From contig JACPNK010000002.1 in NCBI GenBank assembly GCA_016185525.1, positions 1 through 64,000 on the forward strand: a DNA stretch of 64,000 nucleotides, read 5' to 3'. The DNA comes from Candidatus Yanofskyibacteriota bacterium. GTDB taxonomy: Bacteria; Patescibacteria; Paceibacteria; 2-02-FULL-40-12; IGHO2-12-FULL-4. Under the pieces are notes generated by a model. That model saw only the letters and a list, made by a program, of their open reading frames with translations. It was not told the DNA's origin and searched no databases. The translations under genes and the position numbers were made by a program. Of this stretch, positions 30,835 to 38,747 are shown in pieces (position 1 is the stretch's first letter; the number at the start of each line of letters is the position of its first letter).

Positions 30835-31914
30835 ATGTACGAAGGCGCTTTTACGGTCTTCAATGTAGTCAAGATTTTTGCGGTATCCACAGTTTCTTTT
30901 TTTGTGGCTATTTTAATTACTCCGATTTGGAGCAAAATATTGTTGAAGTACTTTCGCCCTGGCAAGGAAATAGAGCGTGGCAAAAATACCTTTTGGGGCG
31001 AAACGCCCATTTTTAACTCTCTTCACAAAAAGAAAGAGGGAACGCCGACCATGGGAGGACTGATAATTTGGTTTACGGTTGCTGTTTTGACTGTCTTATT
31101 TTGGTATTTTTCAAATGTTTTTGACGGGTTCTGGTCCAAAATAAATTTTCTCTCGCGCAGTCAGACCCTTTTGCCTTTGGGTTTTTTGATTTTGGCCGGC
31201 TTAATTGGAATTGTGGACGATATCTTTGGCGTAAAGCGTCGAAAGGGACTGACTCTTGGAAAACGCTTGATCCTTTTTACTTTGTTGGCCATTTTCGGCG
31301 CTTGGTGGTTTTATCATAAATTAGGCTGGAACTTTATAAATGTACCTTTTTTGGGAGATTTTACGGTTGGTTTGTGGTATGTCCCTATTTTTATTTTGGT
31401 TATTGTGGCTACGGCTTTTTCCGCTGACATAACTGACGGTTTGGATGGTTTAAGCGGCGGGATATTTTTACTTTCTTTCAGCGCTTTGGGGGCTATCGCT
31501 TTTGTTCAGGGCCGTACAGACTTGGTTGTTTTTATAGCGGCTATTGTCGGAGCTTTAGTGGCTTTTTTGTGGTTTAACATTTATCCGGCCAGATTTTTTA
31601 TGGGCGATACCGGTGTTATGGCTTTGGGTTTTGTTTTGGGCGTTGTTGCTATGCTTACCAACACATTTCTTCTTCTCCCGATTATCTGCGTGGTTTTTGT
31701 TCTGGAATCCTTATCGGTGATTTTGCAGACGGCTTCTAAAAAGATTCGCAAAAAAAAGATTTTCTTATCTACTCCAATCCATCATCATTTTGAAGCTCTT
31801 GGCTGGCCGGAAACCCAAGTTACCATGCGTTTTTGGATGATCTCGGCAATCGGCGCAATATTGGGAATTATAATTTTCTTGGTTGACTCTAAAATACCGC
31901 CGTTATTCAAATGA
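30835..31914 (+). CDS. mraY: Phospho-N-acetylmuramoyl-pentapeptide-transferase MraY
   Basis: Transfers phospho-MurNAc-pentapeptide to undecaprenyl phosphate, forming lipid I in the membrane. A polytopic 359-aa protein with GTPTMGGLIIW, the catalytic aspartates in GIVDDIFGVKRRKGL, TDGLDGLSGG and the late TPIHHHFEALGWPE motif. It lies 7 nt after the S11 peptidase and overlaps ftsW by 4 nt. The loop between the first and second helices (GKNTFWGETPIFNSLHKKKE) is longer than usual. Confidence 0.96.
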   Translation: MYEGAFTVFNVVKIFAVSTVSFFVAILITPIWSKILLKYFRPGKEIERGKNTFWGETPIFNSLHKKKEGTPTMGGLIIWFTVAVLTVLFWYFSNVFDGFWSKINFLSRSQTLLPLGFLILAGLIGIVDDIFGVKRRKGLTLGKRLILFTLLAIFGAWWFYHKLGWNFINVPFLGDFTVGLWYVPIFILVIVATAFSADITDGLDGLSGGIFLLSFSALGAIAFVQGRTDLVVFIAAIVGALVAFLWFNIYPARFFMGDTGVMALGFVLGVVAMLTNTFLLLPIICVVFVLESLSVILQTASKKIRKKKIFLSTPIHHHFEALGWPETQVTMRFWMISAIGAILGIIIFLVDSKIPPLFK

Positions 31915-32996
31915 CCCAATTGGGGAGGAATATTATTATTTTAACCTTGCTTCTGATTGTTTTTGGCTTGGTCACGCTTTCCTCTGCCGGTATCATTGAC
32001 GGCCAAAAGAAATTTGGTTCAGAATACTATTATTTCAACCACCAAATACTAAACGGCATATTGCCCGGTCTTTTGCTTTTTTTTATATTTTCTAAAGTCA
32101 AATACAAATTTTGGAAAAAAATCTCTTTGCCGCTTTTAATTTTCAGTCTTGCGCTTTTGTTGGCTGTGTTTGTTACGCGTTTTGGTTTTTCGGCTAAAGG
32201 CGCAACTCGCTGGCTTAACTTCGGTTTGATAAGTTTTCAGCCTTCAGAAATTTTAAAGTTAAGCCTCATTATTTACTTTGCGGCTTGGTTTAGCGGCAGA
32301 AGCGAAAAAATCAAAAGCTGGTCTTACTCGATAGTGCCTTTCTTTGTGGTTTTGGGTTTTGTCGGACTTCTTCTGGCTCTACAGCCGGATGTTGGAACTT
32401 TGGGCATAGTCGCTCTGATAGCCTTATCATTATATTTTTTCGCCGGCGCCAAGACATCTCACTTTGGGGGGTTGATTCTTGTTTTAGCCGTTGCTTTTTT
32501 TGTTTTGGTTCAGCTCGCGCCTTACAGATTTGACAGGTTTCTGACATTTTTTAATCCGGCCTCTGATCCCCAAGGCATTTCCTACCATATAAATCAGTCT
32601 CTTATCGCTGTGGGAAGGGGCGGTTTGTGGGGAGTCGGTTTTGGCCAAAGCCAGCAAAAACTTGGTTTTTTGCCGGAACCGGTCGGTGATTCTATTTTTG
32701 CTGTTATGGCAGAAGAATTGGGCTTGGTAGGCGCCGCTTCTCTCATCACTCTCTTCTTTCTGCTTTCCTTACAGCTGGTTAAAATTACACAAAATAGCAC
32801 AGACCGTTTTGGCGGACTTTTTGCTTTAGGAATGACTGTTTGGGTGGCGAGCCAGTCCTTGATTAATATCGGGGCAATAACCGGTTTACTGCCCTTAACC
32901 GGAATTCCTTTACCGTTTGTCAGTTATGGCGGGACTTCTATTGCCACTCTTTTAGCCGGTCTTGGTATCGCCGTGAATATTGCTAAGACGACTTAA
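31911..32996 (+). CDS. ftsW: SEDS-family peptidoglycan polymerase FtsW/RodA
   Basis: A lipid II polymerase for division or elongation. A 361-aa polytopic protein with the family landmarks FGFSAKGATRWLNFG, SFQPSEILKLS, LLALQPDVGTLG, SLIAVGRGGLWGVGFGQSQQK, FAVMAEELG and the final LPFVSYGGTS. It overlaps mraY by ATGA. FtsW is favoured over RodA because of its place directly after mraY, but the sequence alone does not settle this. Confidence 0.93.
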   Translation: MTQLGRNIIILTLLLIVFGLVTLSSAGIIDGQKKFGSEYYYFNHQILNGILPGLLLFFIFSKVKYKFWKKISLPLLIFSLALLLAVFVTRFGFSAKGATRWLNFGLISFQPSEILKLSLIIYFAAWFSGRSEKIKSWSYSIVPFFVVLGFVGLLLALQPDVGTLGIVALIALSLYFFAGAKTSHFGGLILVLAVAFFVLVQLAPYRFDRFLTFFNPASDPQGISYHINQSLIAVGRGGLWGVGFGQSQQKLGFLPEPVGDSIFAVMAEELGLVGAASLITLFFLLSLQLVKITQNSTDRFGGLFALGMTVWVASQSLINIGAITGLLPLTGIPLPFVSYGGTSIATLLAGLGIAVNIAKTT

Positions 32997-33022
32997 AACA
33001 AGGCTTTAAGCCTTGTTTTGTT
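32995..33022. terminator. Bidirectional terminator between ftsW and rpsT
   Basis: AAAACAAGGCTT and AAGCCTTGTTTT around a single base, overlapping the stop of rpsT. Confidence 0.9.
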
Positions 33023-33278
33023 TTTTGTTCAGAGATTGCGCCAGTCTTGATTTGTATCGACTGGCGGTGTTTTTTTTGATAACGCCTTTTTTAGCGGCTT
33101 TGTCTACGGCTTGATATACCACGGGCAGGAAAGTTTTTGCTTTTTCCAGATTGCCGGCAGACACTTCTTTGCGAAAGTCTTTTACGGCAGATTTAAAACC
33201 CCTTTTAAATTTTAGGTTTTCCAGATGGCGTTTTTTAGATTGTCTCAAGGCCTTCTTGGCCGATTGAGTTATGGGCAT
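33006..33278 (-). CDS. rpsT: 30S ribosomal protein bS20
   Basis: A small basic protein that binds 16S rRNA. The 90-aa sequence MPITQSAKKALRQSKKRHLE, KSAVKDFRKE, VYQAVDKAAKKGVIKKNTAS and RYKSRLAQSLNK is diagnostic. It is a single-gene unit on the minus strand with its own promoter (TTGCAA-16-TATTAT at 33315-33288) and a leader of only a few nucleotides, with no clear ribosome binding site. Confidence 0.96.
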   Translation of the reverse strand: MPITQSAKKALRQSKKRHLENLKFKRGFKSAVKDFRKEVSAGNLEKAKTFLPVVYQAVDKAAKKGVIKKNTASRYKSRLAQSLNKKQNKA

Positions 33279-33287
33279 TGTTTTGCA

Positions 33288-33315
33288 ATAATAACACGGC
33301 GTTTAATTTTTGCAA
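33288..33315 (-). promoter_or_regulatory. rpsT promoter
   Basis: Minus strand TTGCAA (33315-33310), a 16-nt spacer and TATTAT (33293-33288), which ends 9 nt before the start codon, so the mRNA is nearly leaderless. Confidence 0.65.
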
Positions 33316-33320
33316 GTATT

Positions 33321-33348
33321 AAAAACCGGCTTTTGTGCCGGCGGTTTT
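33321..33348 (-). terminator. Minus-strand terminator
   Basis: ACCGCCGGC, a 6-nt loop, then GCCGGTTTTT on the minus strand, overlapping the stop of the zinc-ribbon gene. Confidence 0.8.
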
Positions 33349-33925
33349 AGTCATGCCAACGGGATGAGGCGACTCTGTACAGGTTATTAACTAGTTTCTC
33401 AAAAGTGGTGCCTGGAGCGTACTCAAACTCAATATTGTAGTTGCATTCCGGACAATACAGCTTTATCCAGTCAGCTTTGCCTGTGGGTCGAAACCTCATT
33501 ATTTGCTTCTTGCCTTGAGAGGTTCTGCAGTGCCAAGCTCTAAAGCCTTTTGGGCCTCCGGGCTCTAGGGTTATGTGTCCGTCTCTAAAGTGAACTCCTG
33601 CTACAGAATTAGATCCCGGCTGGATATTTTCCTCAACAAGATTATCAATTTGTTCGTTAATTAGTTTCTCTATATCAACATAAAATTTATCAAAATCTTT
33701 TTGTGGCAGGTCTCTTACTTCAAGTCTAAAGCCACAGTTTTTACAGAAAAGGACGGAAATGTTTTGGTTGGGTCTTGAAAATGACATTACAGAATATGAC
33801 GAAAACGGATCGGAGTTACAGAAATGACGGCCTACTAGTCTGTCACCATCAAGCACTTCTATGTCTAGCATACCCAGTGGGGTTGTTCGTAAAGTATGTG
33901 CCAAAATATTTGCTTGCTTAGGCAT
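33347..33925 (-). CDS. Hypothetical protein with two zinc-ribbon-like Cys pairs
   Basis: A soluble protein of about 192 aa. It has two matching CxxC knuckles, VLFCKNCGFRLEV and KLYCPECNYNIEFEY, separated by about 90 residues and each followed by beta-strands. It may bind a metal through each knuckle or join both into one site. Two ATGs exist (33931 and 33925); the second fits the AGAGG ribosome binding site better. No known family was recognised. The gene lies between rpsT and truB on the same strand. Confidence 0.65.
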   Translation of the reverse strand: MPKQANILAHTLRTTPLGMLDIEVLDGDRLVGRHFCNSDPFSSYSVMSFSRPNQNISVLFCKNCGFRLEVRDLPQKDFDKFYVDIEKLINEQIDNLVEENIQPGSNSVAGVHFRDGHITLEPGGPKGFRAWHCRTSQGKKQIMRFRPTGKADWIKLYCPECNYNIEFEYAPGTTFEKLVNNLYRVASSRWHD

Positions 33926-33969
33926 TGTCATCCTCTAATAATTCAAAGAACTTGTTAAGTGTGAGACTA

Positions 33970-34701
33970 TCATTTTTTGCTAAGACTGTCCAATCTTACT
34001 GATTTTCTAATGTTGTATCTGCCAATTCCGGTTCTGATAAGTTTTTCCAGATATCCGCCGGTCTTTAAGACTTTGCCTAAGTCATGGGCAAGTGAGCGAA
34101 TGTATGTGCCGGAGGAAACTTTAGTTTCAATCTCTAAATAGGGCCACTTATATTTTAAAATTTTGATTGAGTAAATTTTTACTTTTCTTGGTTTTAATTC
34201 GGGTGTAATTCCGCGGCGGGCAAGTTCGTAGGCTTTCCTGCCTTTAATCTTGACGGCGGAAAACAAGGGGGGAGTTTGTATAATTTCTCCTGTAAATTTT
34301 TTCAAAACTTCTCTGACTTTAGGCAAATCAGCTATACCACCTACCTTCGACCCTCGACTTGTCGCTCGGGAATTTTCAGGTAGGTGTATAGCTGATTTGC
34401 CACCAGAAATCCCTTGAGATTCTATTTGTTTTATGTGTCCGGTTAAATCTCCGGTGTCAGATTCCGCTCCGAGTTTAATTGTTGCTTTATAAGTTTTGTC
34501 CATCTTCAAAAATTGTCCCAATTTCTTAGTGTATTCCCGTCCTACGGCCACAATCAAAACCCCCTCGGCAAAAGGATCAAGCGTGCCAGCATGGCCGACT
34601 CTTTGTTCTCCGCTTAACTTTCTAATCTGATTAACGATGTCATGCGAAGTCGGCCCAGCCGGTTTGTATATGTTGTAGATACCGCATTTTAACTTTTTCA
34701 T
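33970..34701 (-). CDS. truB: tRNA pseudouridine(55) synthase TruB
   Basis: Isomerises U55 in the tRNA T-loop. The catalytic Asp is in GHAGTLDPFAEGVL. Other family motifs are YNIYKPAGPTSHDIV, QTPPLFSAVKIKGRKAYELAR and VSSGTYIRSLAHDLG. The ATG at 34701 is preferred; the longer frame runs back into the structured repeat at 34718-34875. About residues 101-127 (SAIHLPENSRATSRGSKVGG) are encoded by a long hairpin and look like an insertion relative to other TruB proteins. Its position in a TruB loop before the QTPPLFSAVK segment is compatible with activity. Confidence 0.93.
   Translation of the reverse strand: MKKLKCGIYNIYKPAGPTSHDIVNQIRKLSGEQRVGHAGTLDPFAEGVLIVAVGREYTKKLGQFLKMDKTYKATIKLGAESDTGDLTGHIKQIESQGISGGKSAIHLPENSRATSRGSKVGGIADLPKVREVLKKFTGEIIQTPPLFSAVKIKGRKAYELARRGITPELKPRKVKIYSIKILKYKWPYLEIETKVSSGTYIRSLAHDLGKVLKTGGYLEKLIRTGIGRYNIRKSVRLDSLSKK
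34322..34401. repeat. Long hairpin inside truB
   Basis: Arms 34322-34345 and 34379-34401 pair over 23 bp with one bulged base. The loop holds a smaller hairpin (CCC-CGA...TCG-GGG). It is translated in frame and its arms are AT-richer than the GC-rich palindromes elsewhere. Confidence 0.9.
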
Positions 34702-34717
34702 TGACACAAAAAACGTA

Positions 34718-34875
34718 GTCATTATGCCTCTGAGGGCAGTAAAAGTTGCGAGGGGCACGGTTTGTCAACGACCAGGCACTTTCGCAGAAAGTGCCTGGCT
34801 CTTGACAAGACGAGCAACTTTTTCTGATGACAAAACCTCGCTGGGGTTTTGGAAGTCCCGAAGAGGTATAATGAC
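34718..34875 (+). repeat. Structured repeat, copy 3 (A-type)
   Basis: P1: 34718-34731 with 34862-34875 (14 bp, one G-U). P2: AAAAGTTGC (34741-34749) with GCAACTTTT (34814-34822). Inner stem TTGTCAA/TTGACAA (34762-34768, 34802-34808). P3: a 12-bp variable hairpin at 34772-34798. P4: CAAAACC-TCGCTGG-GGTTTTG (34831-34851), then GAAGTCCCGAAGAG. It lies between truB and uvrB, antisense to both. Confidence 0.88.
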
Positions 34876-34881
34876 GAAGTT

Positions 34882-36876
34882 TTAAAACAGTTTCTTCAGC
34901 TCTTTCATCTGCTCCCTAATCACCATTGCTTTTTCAAATTCCAGATTTTTAATTGCTTTGCTAATCTCTTTTTGTAGTTCTGCCAATTTGTTTTTATTTG
35001 AAACTGAATCTGAAGATTTTGACAAGTCGTATCCAGCATAAACCATTTTAGGTGTTGCTGAAGCGGGCAAGTCGCTTTTTGTAATGTTTTTGTAAATTGT
35101 GGTCGGGGTGATCTTGTTTTTAAAATTATATTTTTCCTGTATTTTCCGGCGGCGAAACGTCTCTTTAGTTGCGGCTTCCATGGATTTGGTTTTTTTATCA
35201 GCATACATCAAAATATGACCGTCAACGTTTCTGGCCGCTCTCCCCATAGTTTGAATTAAGGTGGTGGCGTTGCGCAGAAATCCTTCTTTGTCTGCGTCTA
35301 AAATCGCTATCAAGGAAACTTCGGGCAAATCCAGACCCTCTCTTAGCAAATTAACACCGACAATGACGTCATAGTTGCCCAAACGCAGGTCGTGTATAAT
35401 TTCTAACCGTTTTAAGGTTTTAATTTCAGAGTGTATATAGTTAACTTTAATTTTTTCGTCAGCCAAATATTCCGCTAAATCTTCCGCCATTCTTTTGGTT
35501 AAGGTGGTGACTAAGACCCTTTGTTTTTTGGCTACCCTTTTTCTTATTTCTGAAACGAGATGCGGTATCTGGCCTTCGGTCGGGAAGACCTCAATCGTCG
35601 GATCAAGCAGACCGGTGGGTCTGACCAACTGTTCGGCCAGACCCTTCTTGCCCGATTTTTTTAGCTCAAAAGTCTTTGGGGTCGCGGAAACATAAATTAC
35701 CTGATTTATTCTTTCAGAGAATTCGTCAAATCTTAGAGGCCTGTTGTCAATTGCTGAAGGCAGTCTGAAGCCGTGTTCTATAAGCGTTGATTTTCTGGAA
35801 TGGTCGCCATGAAACATGCCTCTGACTTGAGGAATGGTAATATGCGACTCGTCAATTATGGTCAAAAAATCTTTTTTTGTTTTGAAAAAATCAAGCATCG
35901 TGTAAGGCGGGTCTCCGGGATTTCTGAAATCAAGGTGGCAAGAGTAATTTTCAATGCCGTGGCAGTAGCCGGTCTGCTTAATCATTTCCAAGTCCAGTTC
36001 CGTGCGCTCTTTGAGACGCCAGGCTTCTTCGCTTCGGCCGTCTTTTTTCAGTTTTTTAATATGTTTATCCAATTCCGTCTTAATGTTGCTTAAAGCTATA
36101 GAGAGTTTGTTTTGGGGAGCAATCCAGTATTTTGCCGGGAAGATCTTTGTTTCAACAACTCTGTGATATTTCAGATCGCCAAAGTCCAAAGCTTCTAGGT
36201 CAATATTTTCGGCCACGCCCATTCTTTTTATCTTATTATTCAAAATTTTTATTTTTATAACACGATCTCCGGTGGCCGGTACAATTTCAAATTCTTCACT
36301 GGTTTTTCTGAACTTTCCTCTTTTAAGTTCTATGTCCTGGGCATACTGAAGACGGATTAAATTTTTGTGCAGTTCTGCGCCGGTCATTTTTTGGCCTTCA
36401 GAAACTTCCAAACTCATTTTTTTGTATTCTTCCGGCGAGCCCAGGTTGTAGATGCAAGAAACGGAAGCGACGACGATAACATCATCTCTGGTCAGCAAAG
36501 CTTGGGTCGCGGCGTGGCGGAGCTTGTCAATTTCTTCATTGATGCGGGAGTCTTTTTCTATATAGGTTTTGGTGTGGGGTATGTAAGCCTCCGGCTGATA
36601 ATAGTCGTAGTAACTTACAAAATAGTGAACTGAATTTTGAGGAAAGAATTCTTTAAATTCTTGGTAAAGCTGGGCGGCCAAGGTTTTATTGGGAGAAATA
36701 ACAAGAGTCGGTTTTTTGATTTCGGCAATGACGTTGGCAATGGTAAAAGTTTTGCCCGAGCCGGTTACGCCCAAAAGTGTCTGGTGTTTTAAACCGGATT
36801 TTAACCCAGCCACAAGCTTCTCAACTGCTTGAGGCTGGTCGCCGGTCGGTTTAAATTTTGATGTTAATTTGAACAT
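34882..36876 (-). CDS. uvrB: Excinuclease ABC subunit UvrB
   Basis: The damage-verifying helicase of nucleotide excision repair. The 664-aa protein has Walker A in LLGVTGSGKTFT, the beta-hairpin region YYDYYQPEAYIP, IDESHITIPQVRGM, the C-terminal helicase motifs GVNLLREGLDLPEV and QTMGRAARNV, and the UvrC-binding tail (LQKEISKAIKNLEFEKAMVI). The start at 36876 (MFKLTSKFKPTGDQPQAV) matches the family; 23 extra upstream codons come from the adjacent structured repeat. No uvrA or uvrC is in the window. Confidence 0.96.
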   Translation of the reverse strand: MFKLTSKFKPTGDQPQAVEKLVAGLKSGLKHQTLLGVTGSGKTFTIANVIAEIKKPTLVISPNKTLAAQLYQEFKEFFPQNSVHYFVSYYDYYQPEAYIPHTKTYIEKDSRINEEIDKLRHAATQALLTRDDVIVVASVSCIYNLGSPEEYKKMSLEVSEGQKMTGAELHKNLIRLQYAQDIELKRGKFRKTSEEFEIVPATGDRVIKIKILNNKIKRMGVAENIDLEALDFGDLKYHRVVETKIFPAKYWIAPQNKLSIALSNIKTELDKHIKKLKKDGRSEEAWRLKERTELDLEMIKQTGYCHGIENYSCHLDFRNPGDPPYTMLDFFKTKKDFLTIIDESHITIPQVRGMFHGDHSRKSTLIEHGFRLPSAIDNRPLRFDEFSERINQVIYVSATPKTFELKKSGKKGLAEQLVRPTGLLDPTIEVFPTEGQIPHLVSEIRKRVAKKQRVLVTTLTKRMAEDLAEYLADEKIKVNYIHSEIKTLKRLEIIHDLRLGNYDVIVGVNLLREGLDLPEVSLIAILDADKEGFLRNATTLIQTMGRAARNVDGHILMYADKKTKSMEAATKETFRRRKIQEKYNFKNKITPTTIYKNITKSDLPASATPKMVYAGYDLSKSSDSVSNKNKLAELQKEISKAIKNLEFEKAMVIREQMKELKKLF

Positions 36877-36892
36877 GGCAAAAGTAAGCTTC

Positions 36893-37040
36893 GCAGATAC
36901 AGCCTTTTCGGTACTTTCGCTGATTCCAGCGATCAGCTCACTCACTGTTCGCTCGGGTTGTGGAAGGAGTCGAAGAAATATTATACTCCTTCCAACCTAG
37001 CCAACCGCGAGCTCACAGTGACCTCAAAGGCTGTATCTGC
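36893..37040 (-). repeat. Structured repeat, copy 4 (B-type), upstream of uvrB
   Basis: P1: 36893-36907 with 37026-37040, a perfect 15 bp. On the minus strand P2 is TCACTGT/ACAGTGA, P3 is GGAAGGAGT/ACTCCTTCC and P4 is CTGAT-CGCTGGA-ATCAG, followed by CGAAAGTACCGAAAAG. It is in the sense orientation in the uvrB 5' region, 16 nt from its start codon. Confidence 0.88.
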
Positions 37041-37067
37041 TACGCTCTCTAGTCACACTAACAAGAA

Positions 37068-37094
37068 ACGAGCGTCCGGAAAAAGCAATATTTG
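37068..37094 (-). repeat. Remnant of another structured repeat
   Basis: A 27-nt segment identical (on the opposite strand) to the P1/P4 boundary of the 26.1-kb copy at about 26104-26130, starting ACGAGCGTCCGG and ending CAATATTTG. The rest of that copy is missing here. Confidence 0.75.
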
Positions 37095-37144
37095 CCAGAC
37101 TAACCGCATCTCTACTTTAAAAAAGTATTATTTTATGAAACAAT

Positions 37145-37744
37145 ATGAGGGTGATCTCGTTTATCAGCGGCACAATTGAGGCTGTTTCTGACCGATCGGT
37201 TATAGTAAACACCGGCGGACTGGGCTATAGGGTCATATTGCCAGAAAGAGTTCATGGTATTTTATCAAAAGTAGGCTCACAAGTCAAGCTTTTTGTGTAC
37301 ACTAATTTTAACTCGCGAGAAGGGATTTTTGATTTCTACGGCTTTGAAAAGCCGGAGGAATTGGCTTTTTTTCAATTGCTCTTGACTGTTTCCGGCGTCG
37401 GGCCGAAGTCGGCGCAGGGGTTGCTTTCCTCGGTTGACTTGCAGACTTTGCAGTTGGCTATTATCAAGGGCGATGACAATTACTTGAGAAAGTTGTCGGG
37501 TGTCGGCTCTAAAACCAGTCAGCGCATAATTTTGGAATTGAAAAATAAATTATTAGAAAAAGGTCTTGGCGTGGGCCAAGACCGTGATTTTGCTTCTGAA
37601 GGCGAGGCAATAGACGCTTTAGTTGCTCTTGGGTACTCCGCTTATCAGGGCAGAGAAGCGCTAAAAGAGGTCTCGGCAGATGCCAAGACCTCGGAAGATA
37701 AAATCAAAGAAGCATTAAAAATTTTAGGCAAGAGTAAAAAGTAA
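37145..37744 (+). CDS. ruvA: Holliday junction branch migration protein RuvA
   Basis: A 199-aa junction-binding protein of the RuvAB complex. An OB-fold N-terminus (MRVISFISGTIEAVSDRSVI, GYRVILPE), then two helix-hairpin-helix motifs (LLTVSGVGPKSAQGLLS and LRKLSGVGSKTSQRIILELK), then the C-terminal UBA-like RuvB-binding domain (AIDALVALGYSAYQGREALK). The stop overlaps the start of the FemAB-like gene by one base. No ruvB or ruvC is in the window. Confidence 0.96.
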   Translation: MRVISFISGTIEAVSDRSVIVNTGGLGYRVILPERVHGILSKVGSQVKLFVYTNFNSREGIFDFYGFEKPEELAFFQLLLTVSGVGPKSAQGLLSSVDLQTLQLAIIKGDDNYLRKLSGVGSKTSQRIILELKNKLLEKGLGVGQDRDFASEGEAIDALVALGYSAYQGREALKEVSADAKTSEDKIKEALKILGKSKK

Positions 37745-38682
37745 TGAGCTTTTTGCAATCAAAAGACTGGTTGGAATTTCAAAAATTTTTAGGGAGGTCT
37801 GTTTTTGAATATGACAAAGAGGGAATTAAAGCGGGAATCATAAAATTGCCCGAGCCTTTTAAGAAAAGCTATCTTTATATTGCTCACGGTCCGGAGATGG
37901 ATTTTAATTCAATGGCGGGGGGGTTAAAAAATCCGGTTAGTAATTTTACAGCTTGGCTTAAAGATTTGGCTGAAAAAGAAAAATCAATTTTTATTAAGGC
38001 CGAACCTCTGGCCGACAATATCGCCCAAGTTCTTGCTGAACATAAATTCAAAAAATCTAAAAAAGAAATACAGCCACCCAAAACAGTTATTTTGGATTTG
38101 TCCAAAAGCGAAGACGACCTGCTTAACGCGATGCATCACAAAACCAGATATAACGTTAAAGTTGCGGAAAAAAACGGGATTGTTGTCAAAGAAAGCGATG
38201 ACCTTGAGTCATTCTGGAAGTTGATAAAAAAAACTTCAAAAAGAGACAAATTTTCTTCTCACTCCAAGGACTATTACGAAAAACTTCTTAAATTTTTTAA
38301 CGACGGCAAGGAGATCACATCAGGGTTGAACCTCGCTTATTATAAAGATCAGCCAGTTGCCGGACTTATTTTAATGACTCACAAAGATACTGCTTACTAT
38401 TTGCACGGGGCTTCGGACTATGATTACCGTCAGTACATGGCTCCATACAAACTACACTGGGAAGTGATTAAAAAGTTACAATGGGCATCTTTGCAGAAGT
38501 CTGCAAAGATGCCCATTGTAGGATACGATCTTTGGGGGATTGATTCCAAGAAATGGCCGGGGGTAACTCGTTTCAAATTTGGCTGGGGCGGCAAAGTTGT
38601 TGAATATCCCGGCTCTTTTGACTTGCCGATTTCTAAATTTTGGTTTTTGGCTTATAAAGTAGCGAGAAGATTAGAACCTTGA
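37744..38682 (+). CDS. FemAB-like peptidyltransferase
   Basis: A GNAT-fold aminoacyl transferase that adds amino acids from aminoacyl-tRNA to peptidoglycan precursors (FemX/FmhB type). The 312-aa protein has the usual start SKDWLEFQKFLGRSVFEY, PKTVILDLSKSEDDLLNAM, HHKTRYNVKVAEKNG, YLHGASDYDYRQYMAPY and YDLWGID. A perfect palindrome of 44 bp is translated at residues 245-259, just before the YDLWGID motif, where other family members have a short loop. It overlaps ruvA by one base. Confidence 0.88.
   Translation: MSFLQSKDWLEFQKFLGRSVFEYDKEGIKAGIIKLPEPFKKSYLYIAHGPEMDFNSMAGGLKNPVSNFTAWLKDLAEKEKSIFIKAEPLADNIAQVLAEHKFKKSKKEIQPPKTVILDLSKSEDDLLNAMHHKTRYNVKVAEKNGIVVKESDDLESFWKLIKKTSKRDKFSSHSKDYYEKLLKFFNDGKEITSGLNLAYYKDQPVAGLILMTHKDTAYYLHGASDYDYRQYMAPYKLHWEVIKKLQWASLQKSAKMPIVGYDLWGIDSKKWPGVTRFKFGWGGKVVEYPGSFDLPISKFWFLAYKVARRLEP
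38477..38520. repeat. Perfect 21-bp palindrome inside the FemAB-like gene
   Basis: Arms 38477-38497 and 38500-38520 are exact reverse complements with a 2-nt centre. It encodes in frame LQWASLQKSAKMPIV. Confidence 0.92.
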
Positions 38683-38707
38683 CATTTTGTTTATTTTAGA
38701 TTAGGAT
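38679..38707 (+). promoter_or_regulatory. Promoter of the 101-aa coiled-coil gene
   Basis: TTGACA (38679-38684), a 17-nt spacer and TAGGAT (38702-38707), overlapping the stop of the FemAB-like gene. Confidence 0.7.
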
Positions 38708-38747
38708 TGTTTAAGTTGTTTTAAATTTTGTAAGTTGAGGAGAAAAT

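Noticed and set aside
34741..34865. Hammerhead ribozyme in the A-type repeats
   Set aside because: CTGATGA followed by a hairpin and GAA resembles the hammerhead core, and GTA precedes the P2 stem as a possible cleavage site. However, the fourth core base is G, not A, the required third stem does not pair, and the B-type copies lack CTGATGA at that place.
36877..36945. 23-codon N-terminal extension of UvrB
   Set aside because: The extra codons run into the structured repeat, and the family N-terminus begins exactly at the ATG at 36876.
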